A stretch of 64,000 nucleotides of DNA from Isochrysis galbana (lineage: Eukaryota > Haptophyta > Isochrysidales > Isochrysidaceae): assembly GCA_018136815.1 (NCBI GenBank), contig CM030943.1, forward strand, positions 1,417,975 through 1,481,974. The letters run 5' to 3'. Positions 30,011-40,648 of this stretch are shown here, piece by piece. The translations under genes were made by a program, and so were the position numbers. The notes beneath the pieces are model-generated. The model did not search any database. It was not told where the DNA came from and saw nothing but the letters and a program-made list of their open reading frames with translations. Numbering within the stretch: position 1 is the stretch's first letter; each line of letters begins with the position of its first letter.

Positions 30011-31430
30011 AGGTAGGAATGCCATGTATTATTATTACGAAAATGAGTACAGAGGTAATCACGACATACAAGGACGCGGCGCGTGCGCATAGGAACCCCC
30101 CGGTCCCTTCACACCGTTTGCATCCTCACACTTGCACACCACTAGCACGAGTGCGCGGCTTGCCGTGCTTCTTTTTGCACTCGCCGCAGAGGCCGTTCCA
30201 TTCGCTCGCTTAGCTGATCTTTTGCGTGCACCGTCATGGTCTCGTGGTCGCATAGTGCGTAAAGCCACAAACAAACGGAGCCTTGGGAGCAGTGCGGTAA
30301 GGGCGACCAAGGGCCTTCGCCACGGAGGTGATAAACTGTTGGCTGCTCGACTCGACGTAAGGGAACTCCGCGCTCGAGCACTTGTACACCTTGACCGGCA
30401 TCGTGCCTTCCACGGCGTGCACCTTCCTGGAAGTTGCTATGCGCACGCACGGCGCCCCCGCGGGGGGACCGATGCACATCGCGCCATGCCCATGTACGGC
30501 GTGCACAGTGTGATTGCAAGTCATCACACGTGCTTCCATGAGAAATATCGGCTCTTAAATAGGGGTGGGGACGGGAAAAATCGACTTTTCAAAATTGCAC
30601 CCAAATCTCCAAGAGAAAGCAAGGAGGGATTCTTCATGATGACATCAAAGCAACTACAAAGTTTCGCGAGTTGATTCTTTCGTGGTCACGAGTACGAACG
30701 CCCGCAATGCGGCGATTTTTTTGCAGTGGCCAAGGAGTTTTCTTTTAGGTAAACACACCCTCATTGCCATGAGCGCCATCCATGCGCAAGATGCAAGTGC
30801 AAGTGCTGCCGAGGGCTTCTCAAGCTCAGGCACTTCTCTGAAATTTGAGGCCCGACGATAGTCTTGCCCAATGTATGTGGTTCAAGGATAGTATTCGCTC
30901 TCACCGTCAGTGATGTTCATTAAGATGAGCTACTTCAAACTCGCTCTGCGGCCTGGCGCGGCCCGGCGACGAGCTGCGAGCTGCTGAATGAATTGCGTCC
31001 GCACTCCGCACAAATGCGCGCCCTACCCACCAATGCGCTCCAAAGTAGGCGCGAAGTGGCCGCCACTTCGGCAAAAGCGCAGGACGTGGTGCGCTCATCC
31101 GCTCTGCCAAAAACTACTCAACCTCAAAATATAGACTAGAAAATAGCAGTAGCAATAGCAGGCGATTGCTCAATCTCAATCTGCTCAAGGCCGCTCGCAA
31201 CAAAGTTGCATCTAGATCAATAAGTTGTGGTACCCACGCACAACATGCTACTCGCATGCGGATAACGACTGCACCCATCACAACCACAACAACGCCACAA
31301 TCGAGGCAAACATTTATCCCACAGATTCCTAGTAGCTAGAGCACTAAGGCCTGAGAACTTGGCCCATTCCGCAGCACCTGCCACTCTTCTTGCAGCTGTG
31401 TGGGGCCACCTTTAACGCCGGCATACGAGG
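30011..31430. other. Region without a supported gene
   Basis: A minus-strand frame from ATG 30539 to 30234 (101 codons, MEARVMTCNHTVHAVHG...) is the best candidate for a small protein but matches nothing I know. The rest shows no domain, RNA gene or repeat. Confidence 0.3.
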
Positions 31431-31433
31431 TAA

Positions 31434-32310
31434 GGGAGTGGTGTCATGAGCACAAGCGGGGCCGCGCCCACAGCACGACTTGCATCCGCGTTAGCAGCCG
31501 AGCGGCATGGGCTCTGGCCCGCATCAGCCGCGCGGCCACGGCCATCCAGCTAGAGCCCCTTGCACCAAGCCTGGAAAGCAAAGGAGGGAACATGAGTGCC
31601 GAAGGGGGACCCTCGGTACCTACGTCTGGGGCCGAGCGCGGCGGTATTCTAGCACTATATCAAGCAAGGCAGGCTGCTAGTGAGATTGATCACTGCCGAG
31701 CCGGCAACACACCCAACCTCCGAGGCAAAAAGAGGGAATGGTGCCGTGGGCACCAATCAGTGCCCACGGCACCACTTGGAGGAGGCAATGCGGGCAACGG
31801 CTCCAGCTGCGCTAGCGATCCAGCGCGGTGGTTCTGGCGCCCGCTCTCGCACCAGCCGCGCTGTCAGCACGAACTCACCAGCCCCCCTGCAACCTTGCAA
31901 TCCATGCCTGTGTGACCAAGGGAGGAAATGGTGCCGTGGGTACCAAGGGGGGACCTCGGTGCCCACGGCACCACTCGTAGCAGCAGCAACGGCCCCGGCC
32001 TTGCAAGCGGTCGGGCGCGCCCCTTCGGCACGTCTGGCACGCGCACACGGCAAAATGCAAATGAAAAATTCACAGCGCCAGGGCCAGCGCCCATCGCGCT
32101 TGAATATTTCGCCTGCAGGGCAACAGGAGGGAATGGTGCCGTGAGTACCGAGAGAGAGCCTCGGTACCCGCGGCACCACTCACAAGAGGCGCGGGCTACG
32201 GATCCGGGCATGACTGGGGCCGATCTCAGCGGCTCCAGACGCCTCAGATCCCACTTTGGAGTGGTGGCCGAGGCGCCTTCCTGGATCTGCGCGGGAACTG
32301 AAGGAAATGT
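31434..32310 (+). repeat. Array of five hairpin-headed units of 150-205 bp
   Basis: Each unit is headed by a purine motif (AAGGAGGGA or variant) and an inverted repeat related to TGGTGCCGTGGG...CCCACGGCACCA. Unit starts are about 31434, 31588, 31738, 31928 and 32132. The third hairpin is best: TGGTGCCGTGGGCAC and its exact complement, 6-base loop (31739-31774). The fourth has 12-base perfect arms; the fifth pairs GTACCGAG with CTCGGTAC; the first two are degenerate. The 100-160-bp bodies between hairpins look unrelated to each other. No reading frame runs through the array with domain similarity. Confidence 0.7.
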
Positions 32311-33018
32311 CAGTTTCTGTGGAGAGGAACGGCCTGGTGAGCATGCAAAAACGTGTGCATCACGCAACATGCATGCTATGGGTTCGGAGTGAGCGGGCGC
32401 GGGCGTGCAAGGTGAGGAGGGCAGCGCACCGGTGTCATAAGCCGCTCCACGCGCGTCGGAGCGCGTCGGGTCACCGAGAATGGCCGCCATGGCCACCTAA
32501 CGCATGGGGGGTCACGAGGGGTTCAAACGACAACACTGAGGCGCCCGCCAGCAGAGCTCGGTTCAGTCGGCGGGCGAACGTGAAGTTCGACCCGCAGAGC
32601 CGTCTCCTGGCCCAAGCTGGTCGCGCCAGTCGCGAGCGAGCCTGCAACACCCCACCACACGCCTACAGGAGCGTGGTGGTGATCGACCACCTCGAGCGAG
32701 GCGGACGCCATCCCTCCGCTCCGCAGACAAGAAGCGGCAGAGGAATTCTTCGCCCCCCCTCACGAAAAAAATACTCGCTTCCAGGAAGGATGGGAGGGGT
32801 TTTCTTTTTCTTCCCCTCCCCACCCCTATCTTAAATTGCACGTTTACGTATGTCGCATTCGCGATGTCTCAGAGGCAAAAAGAAATAACAGTAAAAAAAC
32901 AGTAAACAGTAAAAAGAACAGAGGAAGAAAGAAGAAGAAGAGTGAAAAAGAAGAGAAAAAAACCCAGAGTATATAGGGCGGTTCTCAGCCCTTCCCATTG
33001 GCCCTATGGCTACGTAAA
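32311..33018. other. Intergenic, contains AACAGT-type simple repeat
   Basis: At 32878-32925 several AACAGTAAA motifs recall the subterminal repeats of the hAT-like MITE at 22644, but no terminal inverted repeats are found. Otherwise nothing is recognised. Confidence 0.35.
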
Positions 33019-33300
33019 CTCTCGCGTGGCATAGTGATTCAACCCACCGCCTCCACCAACCTTTTGCTCTGGGTCGCCGCGAGTTCGAGTCCGGACGGAG
33101 CGCTCTGCAGTTCGAGCCCCGCCCCTTCTCCTCTCCGCTCTTCTTCTACAGTTAAGTTCCGCGCTCTTCTTCTACCAGTAAATTCCACGCCCTTCTTCTA
33201 CCAGTAAAAAAAACTCCTGCCTTCCTACCGTTAAAAATTCCTGCCTCTTCCTACTGGTAAAAATTCCTCCTACTGTTAAAATCCTGCCTCCGTCGCCTGG
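33019..33300 (+). mobile_element. tRNA-headed SINE-like element with minisatellite body
   Basis: A polymerase III A box (TGGCATAGTGA, 33027-33037) and B box (GAGTTCGAGTCC, 33081-33092) are 54 bases apart, the tRNA layout, but the T stem does not pair, so this is not a working tRNA. It continues into about six imperfect copies of a 25-30-base unit (CTCTTCTTCTACCAGTAAATTC and relatives) from 33131 to 33296. Confidence 0.5.
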
Positions 33301-33439
33301 CCAAGACATTTCCTCTGCCTTCCTGCCAGCTTCCTTGCCAGTTCCTTCCGCCCCGGTTTCCCGCTTGTCTCTTGTCTCTAAAAACAGTTTCACCGCATTA
33401 CGACCAAGCTTAGTGGGGAAACTCCTCGTCCAGTTCCGT

Positions 33440-34022
33440 TACTCCTTTGCTGACGGGCCTCAGCCCGTTAGCGTCTCCGAAGCTCCGAAGCCGTCTCCTC
33501 AGCCGCGCCTGCCGCCGGCATGCCTCCCTCCTCATTGCCCTCAGGCCCTATGGCCCAATGCTTCTCTTGGGTCCTGCGCTTGCGCAGGAGAGCCTGGTTG
33601 CTGGGGCATGCAACTGGTGTTGCATGTCACCAGGAGTGGTTTGGTGGTGGTCTGACTGACCGGCCGGGTCTGACCTCGTGCTTGCGCACGAGGTCAGTGC
33701 CATGGCCATGGCTTTGTAGGGGCCCAGCCCGGAGACTTTCATCCCTATGGGAGACTGCGCGTTGCGGCTCTGGGTGTGCATGGGCCTTGTTGTGTTGGGC
33801 TTGTTGTGCTGGCATGTTGTGTGTTGTTGTGGTGTGTGGTGTCTTTGTGGCTCTGGGGTTTCGGCTCGGGTCGTGGCTCGCGTGTACGTGGGCTGGCGTG
33901 GCCCTGGCTGGGGGGTGCTGCGGCTGCGTGGCGTCGGCCATCACTTGGTCGGCCGGCGCGGTGGCGGTGAGGTGGGCGGAGAGAGAGGAGGGGACCGTGG
34001 CGCGATCGTTTTAACGATAATT
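33440..34022 (-). pseudogene. Family A LINE 5' fragment lacking its start codon
   Basis: Minus strand from 34022: leader ATCGTTTTAACGAT (34005-34018) joined directly to CGCGCCACGG, so the 12 bases with the ATG present in the 49928 copy are deleted. ORF1 N-terminal sequence follows (SAHLTATAPADQVMADATQP, then GTDLVRKHEVRPG) down to about 33560. The left end (33448-33550) is the ~100-bp repeat also found at 21346-21450. Confidence 0.75.
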
Positions 34023-34159
34023 GAACATCGCCGAGGATGACGGAGAAAGGAAGACGAAGAAGGTAAAGATGGGGGAGTGTTATTAATGTTACGCCGAAAG
34101 TTTTTTGTCCCCGGAATCTGATGATCTGATGATCCCGCCCTGAAAAATGACCACTATTA

Positions 34160-34290
34160 TATTGTTATGTTTACACATATTCGAATATTATTGTAAACGG
34201 ACCATGGTTATTTGATGGCTCAACTTGAGTTATGTCCCATATTCGACGGAACGCGACCTTTGTGGGCAGGTTGTCAAGACAAATCACCGG
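34160..34290 (-). pseudogene. Short LINE pol scrap
   Basis: Minus strand, KVAFRRIWDITQVE and its DNA align with the chimeric remnant at 14918-14962 (KVSFRQLWDISRIE), about three quarters identical over 43 bases. Too short for more. It lies just upstream of the dehydratase gene. Confidence 0.5.
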
Positions 34291-34435
34291 CGCCTCAGCG
34301 ATGGATTGCCACCACAGAGGTCCAAGCTGATGATGGGGTGAACCACACTGTGAAAAGCTATTGTCGAGAATCGATCGCCGAGCCGTGGCGCGCCGCTGGG
34401 CCCCTCCCTCTACCGCTATCTCTGCTCTTCCTGCT

Positions 34436-34459
34436 CCCCCCCCCCCCCCCCCCCCCCCC
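34436..34459 (+). repeat. Run of 24 C
   Basis: An uninterrupted C24 tract, 25 bases before the ATG of the dehydratase-like gene. It may be length-variable. Confidence 0.9.
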
Positions 34460-34483
34460 GTCAAGTGCTGTCTCGGCCGGCTG

Positions 34484-35827
34484 ATGCGTCCACTTCGCAT
34501 GCTCAGCAGTAGTGCTTTCGTGCGCCGCTCGCTCACCGTCCTCGCCTCCGCCTCGCTGCCCGTCGTGAAGCTGCCTCCCGGCCTCGTCAACCAGACACCG
34601 CTCCTCCAGTCGCTCCCGCTCTCGGCGGCAACCGGTGCCTCTGTCTGGCTCAAGATGGACGCGCTGCAGCCGTCTGGTTCCTTCAAGGACCGTGGGATGG
34701 CATTTATGTGCGCCACGCTCCAGAAGCGCGGCGTGACCGACCTCATCTCCTCATCAGGTGGCAACGCTGGACTCGCGGCATCTGCTGCTGGTCGCAAGCT
34801 CGGGATGCGAGTGCGTGTCATTGTGCCGGAGACGACCAAGAAAATTATGCTGGATAAGATCAAGGCGGAGGGCGCTGAAGTCGAGGTACACGGTGCCAAT
34901 TGGAACGCAGCGGACGAGCGCGCACGACAGCTAGTTGCGGAATCTGATAATGCCGCGTATGTGCCACCATATGAGGACCCACTACTCTGGGAGGGCCACT
35001 CCTCCCTCGTCGACGAGCTGGTGCGATTTTTGGGCCCAGTGGCCATCCCTACCACCCTCGCCAACTTAGCCAATGGTATCTGAGCGCTCCATTCCATTTC
35101 GCGTGTGCATGTTCGCATGCACTTTTCACAATCCACACTTTTCGAGGGGGCTCCCTTCAATCATCATTTCCCCTCAACAATCTCTTTTTGCGAGCAGGCG
35201 ATGGCGGGAGTGAAGCCCGACGCGATCGTGCTGAGTGTGGGCGGTGGGGGACTCCTCTGCGGAGTTATTATAGGCCTGCAAAGGCATGGGTGGGACGACG
35301 TCACAGTGCTTACTGCAGAGACGGAAGGGGCTGCATGCTTCGCGCGCGCACATAGGGCTGGTTCCGCTGTTCGTCTGGATGGCATCACGTCTGTCGCAAC
35401 GAGCCTCGGCGCACTCCAGGCATCAGACACGGCTATTCGCTTGGCGCAGGTGAGAATTGGATGTGCTCGCCAGCCTCTGATAGCCTGAATAATTGGACGG
35501 AGACGTTGGTGACTGTGAAGCGTAGCATGACGGAGGTCGATCATCCTCCCTTGTCCTCATTGGTAGGAGCATCCCACCTGGGCGTACACTGTCACCGATT
35601 ACGAAGCGGTGTCTGCGTGCGCCTCCCTGCTAGATGACCATCGTGTTCTTGTCGAGCCTGCGTGTGGGGCCGCGCTCGCACTGCTGTATTCCGAGAAACA
35701 GCGCCAAGCAATCGCGCCATTTGCCGGCAAGACCGTCGTCGTCATCGTGTGTGGCGGTGGCGGGGTGAACGCGGACATTCTTGATCAGTGGAAGCGAGAC
35801 GTATTGTTGAAAGACGACAAATCCTGA
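34484..35827 (+). CDS. PLP-dependent L-serine/L-threonine dehydratase-like enzyme
   Basis: Three exons: 34484 to about 35020, 35198-35449 and 35567-35827; 350 codons including stop with these borders. Fold-type II PLP enzyme: the cofactor lysine is K68 in PSGSFKDRG, followed by SSSGGNAGLAASAAGRKLG, VIVPETT, and YEDPLLWEGHSSLVDEL. Exon 2 has the phosphate-binding SVGGGGLLCGVIIG and AETEGAACF; exon 3 has LVEPACGAALALLY and VCGGGGVN. This matches animal and fungal serine dehydratases (SDS/SDSL), which convert serine or threonine to pyruvate or 2-oxobutyrate plus ammonia. Exon 1 could instead end at 35038, and exon 2 could start at 35195; later borders are firm. The first 24 residues may be a mitochondrial presequence (MRPLRMLSSSAFVRRSL). 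Confidence 0.88.
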
Positions 35828-37125
35828 GTACACCGTCGAATTGGGATTCGGCCCGATTGGAATTATGCATTCATCACAGGGCTGTGCTCCGATGTCTTCC
35901 TGCTAGCTACACGTGCGCTCGAGGTAACTGCAAGCGGATGCGCATTGCTGCTTTTCCTTACCCAGCAGTACACGGTCGTCTTGTATGCGGAGAGATGACA
36001 TTATTTTAGCACTTGGGCAGCAAGGCACACGTGATAAAACGTTGGTAGCAATCTTCGTTTTTCATTCTTCCATCTTTGCTCGCGGTACAACGTCGCACTT
36101 CCTTGCAGCGTATACTTGTCCGCGGCTAGCGCACAGAGCGCTCACGGGCCATCACGCACGCGACTCTGAGGCTCGCTCTTACGCAGCCACAGCCATCTTG
36201 ATCTTGAGCGTGAGGACGACTCTCGTGAATTCTCCACGACTGGCTGAGACCTCTCTAACAAGAGATCGGGGATAGGGATAGACAAGTGGGGAGGCACTCG
36301 TCGCTCGTGCTAGAGCTTGCTAGGGGGCCCGGCCCTCAGCAGGGGTCGGTGGTTGACAAACCCTACGTTCGTCAAACGTTTGTTTGCCCGCCTTTGCTCA
36401 GGCCCTCTTGCGGTTGTGCGCGCCGCCGCTGTAGGCTCCCTATTGCGATTGATATTGGCTGTTGGTACTTGGTACGGGGCCGAGGGCCTTCCCATAGCCA
36501 TAGTGTCGTAGAACTGTTACCCATGCCGATGACGGCTGGCTACCGCACACCTGCGCCCACATACTACATACCACACATAGGCATACAGGGGGCAAGACAT
36601 GACGCGAGCTCACTACTCCCTGCTGCGCAAGCAGCCACATAACACGCAGTAGTCAGTAGTAGCTAGACACCGAGGCAACGCAACGCAAACCCAGAATCAT
36701 AAGATTTAACTATTTATCTAAAAACCGGCTGAGAAACCATAGGAATGCATTTGGATGCAGCATGTTCAGCATCTCGTCTTGCCATGACGATTGATGCAAA
36801 TCGTCATCTCTACCACCACCATCACCACCAAACCTTATCCGGCTGGCCGCATTTGCACAGCCTCCGCCAACAAAGGTCGACGGGAGAAGATTTTCCGCGT
36901 ATGCTCGAGCCGTTACGAGAGTCTCACGGCGACTGCATCGCCTGTAACCTGTGCAGCTTCGAAGATTGCTGGCCGCTCTTCTTCACATTCCTCCATGGTT
37001 GGTCATACTTTCAACTTCGTTGATGCACTTGGAAGAGAACGAGTAGCCAAATTTCCTAGGAATGCTGCGAGGCCGGCCTGTGATAGCTTGCGCGCTAAGA
37101 ATGCCTTGTGTGCGACGATGGTGGA
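35828..37125. other. Intergenic region, nothing recognised
   Basis: No coding domain, RNA or repeat was recognised on either strand. Short His-rich or Arg-rich frames near 36745-37129 are not convincing. Confidence 0.4.
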
Positions 37126-37356
37126 TTAGTTCCAATCACTTGCCGTCAGGGCGGGCTTAGTGTCTCCCTGCATCTGCTGCCGCCTCTCTCTCGCTATTTG
37201 CTCCTGAGTCCTTGCCGCTGCGCGTCCGGCGGCCGAGTTGGCATATTGGTTCGCGCGTCGCTGAGCGGCGGCGGCGGCAGCACGACGAGCTGCGGCGTCC
37301 ATCTCCGGGTCCGAGTAGCTAGAGCCTCCTCCCAAGCATGACTCGCAGCATCCCAT
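37126..37356 (-). CDS. SVIP-like small protein with a VCP/p97-interacting motif
   Basis: 76 residues from ATG at 37356. The N-terminus MGCCESCLGG is a strong N-myristoylation plus palmitoylation signal. Residues 18-45 form an Ala/Arg helix containing RRAAAAAAQRR, which fits the VCP-interacting motif R-x5-AA-x2-R. The C-terminus is charged and ends in SDWN. Size, acylated start, VIM position and Ala/Arg composition all resemble small VCP-interacting protein, which inhibits ER-associated degradation on membranes. Sequence identity is low, so this is a motif-based call. The longer frame upstream (Glu-Arg repeats) is a translation of (GA)n leader sequence. Confidence 0.6.
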   Translation of the reverse strand: MGCCESCLGGGSSYSDPEMDAAARRAAAAAAQRRANQYANSAAGRAAARTQEQIARERRQQMQGDTKPALTASDWN

Positions 37357-37416
37357 AGGTGGCAGGCAAGTGGAAGCAGCACGAGAGGCGCCGCCGCGGT
37401 TTGCTGCGTCCAGTCG

Positions 37417-37418
<2 letters not shown>

Positions 37419-37490
<72 letters not shown>

Positions 37491-37557
37491 CCCCCCCCCC
37501 CCCCCCTCTTTCTCTGTCTCCCACTCCCTCCCTCCCTCCCTCCCTCCCTCCCTCCCT

Positions 37558-37608
<51 letters not shown>
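37419..37608 (+). repeat. Compound microsatellite (CT)n-C(n)-(CCCT)n-(CT)n
   Basis: (CT) run to about 37488, about 18 C, a ten-unit CCCT run (37525-37564) and a second (CT) run to 37608. It lies in the presumed leader of the minus-strand SVIP-like gene, where it is GA-rich in coding sense. Confidence 0.95.
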
Positions 37609-37611
<3 letters not shown>

Positions 37612-37797
37612 TCCATAAAGGCTTTCATCTAAAACGGAGAAATTTAGGCTAACCGAGTGGAAGGGAGAGAGCTTGCACACCTTGAACATAGGAGTAGGAG
37701 TACAGCTAAATCTCTACTCCTAACTAAATAGGGGATGTTACAGAAAGGGTGCACCATTGAGGTGGTTCTAAAGGTTTTTACCGAAGGGGCCTCGGGT

Positions 37798-38621
37798 GGG
37801 TGTCGCATTCATCCTAGATGGATGCGATTTCCAGGCTCTTATTTCCAGGTCCTTCGCCGTGCGGCCACGCGGTGAAGCTCAGGTACATCTAGGTTGGTAG
37901 GGTTCGTCCCTAGCGACCTAGAATTCGAGTTCTCGTTTCGTTCCGTCTAGCCTGTTTGTCAGGTCTAGATTCCAGGTTTCCTCCTTTCGGGCAATCTTGA
38001 CCCAAAGGAGCCAGGTCGCCTGTCACTCGCTGCGCTCTTGTCTCAGGCTCTCGGGGTACCTTCAGGAGGCCTGTTTAGCTTCTTGCAAGGCTTGTCGTTT
38101 CTGGTTGAGTGTTGAGTTCCGGTGCTTTCTTGGGACCTGCTGACTTTCGTTGTCGTCCAGGCCTGTTCTTCGCGTAGGTTCTGCTTAGCCTGGTTAGGAT
38201 TTCGTTGTCTTCTTGCGTTTGGCGTTCGCGTTGGCGTTCGGAAATTTCCTCTCACATTCCCTAGTCCCTAGGTCCGCTACCCTTGGCTTGTAGGTCCTTG
38301 CTTCTTTCTTCTCGGTCAAGGTTTTGGCGAGCGAGTCGGTTGCTCTATCCGCTCGAGATTTGAGGTTTAATTTGCCATCTCCCCTTGGAGATCAGTGTAG
38401 GTTCGCTTCCTAGGTAAGAGAATCTTTCCCCTTGATGCAAGCTACATGCAAGCATGCAAGCCCTTGGCCCCTTTGGTGTTTCTTCCCCTTGGTTGCTTGC
38501 TACTCAGGGTTGTTCGTTAGAAGCGTCAGAAAGGTTCACGCTCAACGGCAAGATTTCTTCCGTCGTGAAGATATCTCGTTGCGATCTGTATCCGAAGTGA
38601 TCGCCGCGGTCGCGCGACATG
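37798..38621 (+). repeat. Unclassified ~800-bp dispersed repeat, copy 2
   Basis: Same sequence as 19343-20140 from TGTCGCATTCATCCTAGATG to GTCGCGCGACAT, with small insertions (for example an extra CATG near 38455). Flanks differ, so the two ends are real borders. No coding region is conserved. Confidence 0.8.
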
Positions 38622-38889
38622 ACGCTCCCCTTCGGACTCTCCGCTACGTGGGAAGTTACAAGGGAGACACGCTCCGGCCGTCGCTGCGGAGTCGCGGAGT
38701 CTCTCTCTCTCTCGCTCTCTCTCTCCGTCTCTCGCGACGTGCGACGTGTTTGGGTTATCGGTGATTTGGGGTCGCGGTTACTTGATAATTTGCTTGGTTT
38801 GGGTGAATGATTCTGGTGTGTTCGTGAGTCGGTGTATCCTGTTGTTCTCAGATTCGTTGTCCGTCGTTGTGCGCTGCGTCGCTGCACTC

Positions 38890-38992
38890 AGAGGGTGCAA
38901 CTCGAGGTTCTTTTTTTTTGTCACGCCCCTTATACCGTCCACATGGGGGGCACTTGCGAAAAAAACAACCAAACCTGAGGTTGCACCCTCTT
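38890..38992. repeat. ~100-bp element with 20-bp inverted ends
   Basis: AGAGGGTGCAACTCGAGGTT (left) and AACCTGAGGTTGCACCCTCT (right) are near-perfect inverted repeats. A related end, TCAAGTTGCACCCTCTTCC, lies at 60361-60380. No target duplication was found. Confidence 0.5.
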
Positions 38993-39603
38993 CTAGCAGC
39001 CTAGGCTCCCTCCCTGAGGGAAGAGTTCTTTGTAGGTCTAACAATCTCTTACAACCCATCACTCTAGGGCCGCTAGGAGCGCCTCGCCGCCCCAAAGCCC
39101 TTCGTTCGCCGTCCGTCCCCCGTCTAGACACCCAAATGGGGTTGCCCGACCCAATCCAGAATTTCATTCACCCGACTCCCGGCGGGGAGGAGGGCCAAAG
39201 CGCCGCGCTAACCGCCGGTGCCGCTTGCGACGGAGTGGCTCAGAGCCCTCCGGCTACGCTCGACTCAACAGTGAAGGGGGGGGGGGGGGGAGTTGGCGGG
39301 GGAAGAGTCGTCAGCCTAGACGATGGGGAAAACAGTGGAGGGGGCGCTCCAAAACAGTAAAAACAGTCTGTTTTTGGCCTTTGCACAAAAACAGTGAAAA
39401 ACAGTCCGAAAAACAGTACCGGGGGGGGGACACCAAACATCAAACATCAAAAATAAAAGGGGTCCTTCGGCTATCGCCCCGTCGTCTGTCGCCCTGCCGC
39501 TAGGGCCCCTTTGTCTGCCCCCCCCCTCCCCTGAGCTCTGCCCTCTCTCTCTCCCTGCCGACTCCATGTCCTTGCCAGGGGTCGTGTATAATAATAATCT
39601 ATC

Positions 39604-39845
39604 TGAGCATTAGTACCACTACTCTCACTAGCCCGGTACTAACACGACAGCCCTCAGCGCACCTGCCCGTACACCTTGGCGCGTGCTGTTGTCACAGATA
39701 CATACTCCTATGCACCCTTCCACATCTCCCCCCTCGCAGGCCCCCGGCTCCCATTCTAACTCCCCACAAGTTAAAATGAGGGAAAACCCATTGAGGCGGT
39801 CCGGTCGACGCCGGCCGACTCTCCGGGAAAAAGCACCGGGGGGGG
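39604..39845 (-). repeat. ~245-bp dispersed repeat with AT-rich tail, copy 1
   Basis: TTAGTACCACTACTCTCACT, CTCCCCACAAGTTAAAATGAG and the CACCGGGGGG end match 42044-42295. Both copies have an ATAAT-type run at the low-coordinate end, which would be the 3' tail if the element reads on the minus strand. It may be a SINE or a LINE 3' end; no A/B box was seen. Confidence 0.7.
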
Positions 39846-40060
39846 GGGGAGGAACCTCTCGTCAAAAAAGGAGAACGGCCCTTACAGCTCGCGCCGCGAG
39901 CGGTCCTCGAAGAAATAAATGTCTGCGCCCCCCGATACCTGCCACAGGGACGTCTTGAGCCACTCCCTTCTTCTCGCCTCTCCTGTCGCCAGCCGCCCCC
40001 CTTCGCCCGTTTGCTAACGCAAACGGGGCTCGTTTCTCACCACACTCCATCGGGGGGGGG
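39846..40060 (-). pseudogene. Second copy of the chimeric LINE-derived repeat
   Basis: Reverse complement matches 14630-14850: GGTGAGAAACGAGCCCC, TTTGCGTTAGCAAACGGGCG, TGGCTCAAGACG, GGCAGGTATCG. The LINE coding part is short and broken by stops. Both copies carry the same non-LINE 5' part, so the chimera itself has been copied. Confidence 0.6.
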
Positions 40061-40648
40061 GCGGGGGGGGAGAGGGCGCTGGCGCTGGCGCTAGGGCAAT
40101 ATATGGCATATGCTGGCGATTGGCGACGGGGGAGGCTTGGGGAATGGGAGCCCCCCCCCCCGGTACTGTATTTGGTACCGTATTTGGCTGTATTTGGACG
40201 AAGGCCAAATACAGGCTGTATTTACCGTATTTGGAAGCCCCCTCACTGTATTTCCCATCTAGGATAATGAGTACTGTTGTTATAATGATGTAAATGCATA
40301 TGGAGATATGGAGTGGATGGAGGGCGGATAGCGGATAGGGATAGGGAGCGAAGGGAGTCATGGACAATTGTCTCAGGGGGTTACCTGATCTGCAGCAAGC
40401 CGAAATTTCAAAGTTTGCACCGGGTACGCCTGTACACCATCGCTACGCTGAAGCAAGTGTGAGGGCGAGAGAGGAAACCGACCGAACGAGACGGAAGGAA
40501 GAAGAAGGAGAAGGCGAGTAGTAGAGCAGGAACAACCTGTCATATTCCTAGGTTTAAAGTACAGAAGAGTAATAAATGGATCGATCAGAGAGGACCCGCG
40601 TGAAATCAAGAGCTTCGCGTCGCCGCCTCGCTGGAGCCGCCCCTCATC

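Noticed and set aside
29000-30050. Target duplication of the LINE 3' fragment (TATTATACGAAGAAAAG versus TATTATTACGAAAATGAG)
   Set aside because: Similarity is imperfect and the upstream border is uncertain.
31434-32310. CRISPR-like array
   Set aside because: Units are 150-205 bp, heads are diverged inverted repeats and this is eukaryotic DNA with introns nearby; no cas genes. Kept only as a repeat array.
33019-33110. Functional tRNA gene
   Set aside because: A and B boxes are present but the T stem and acceptor stem do not pair.
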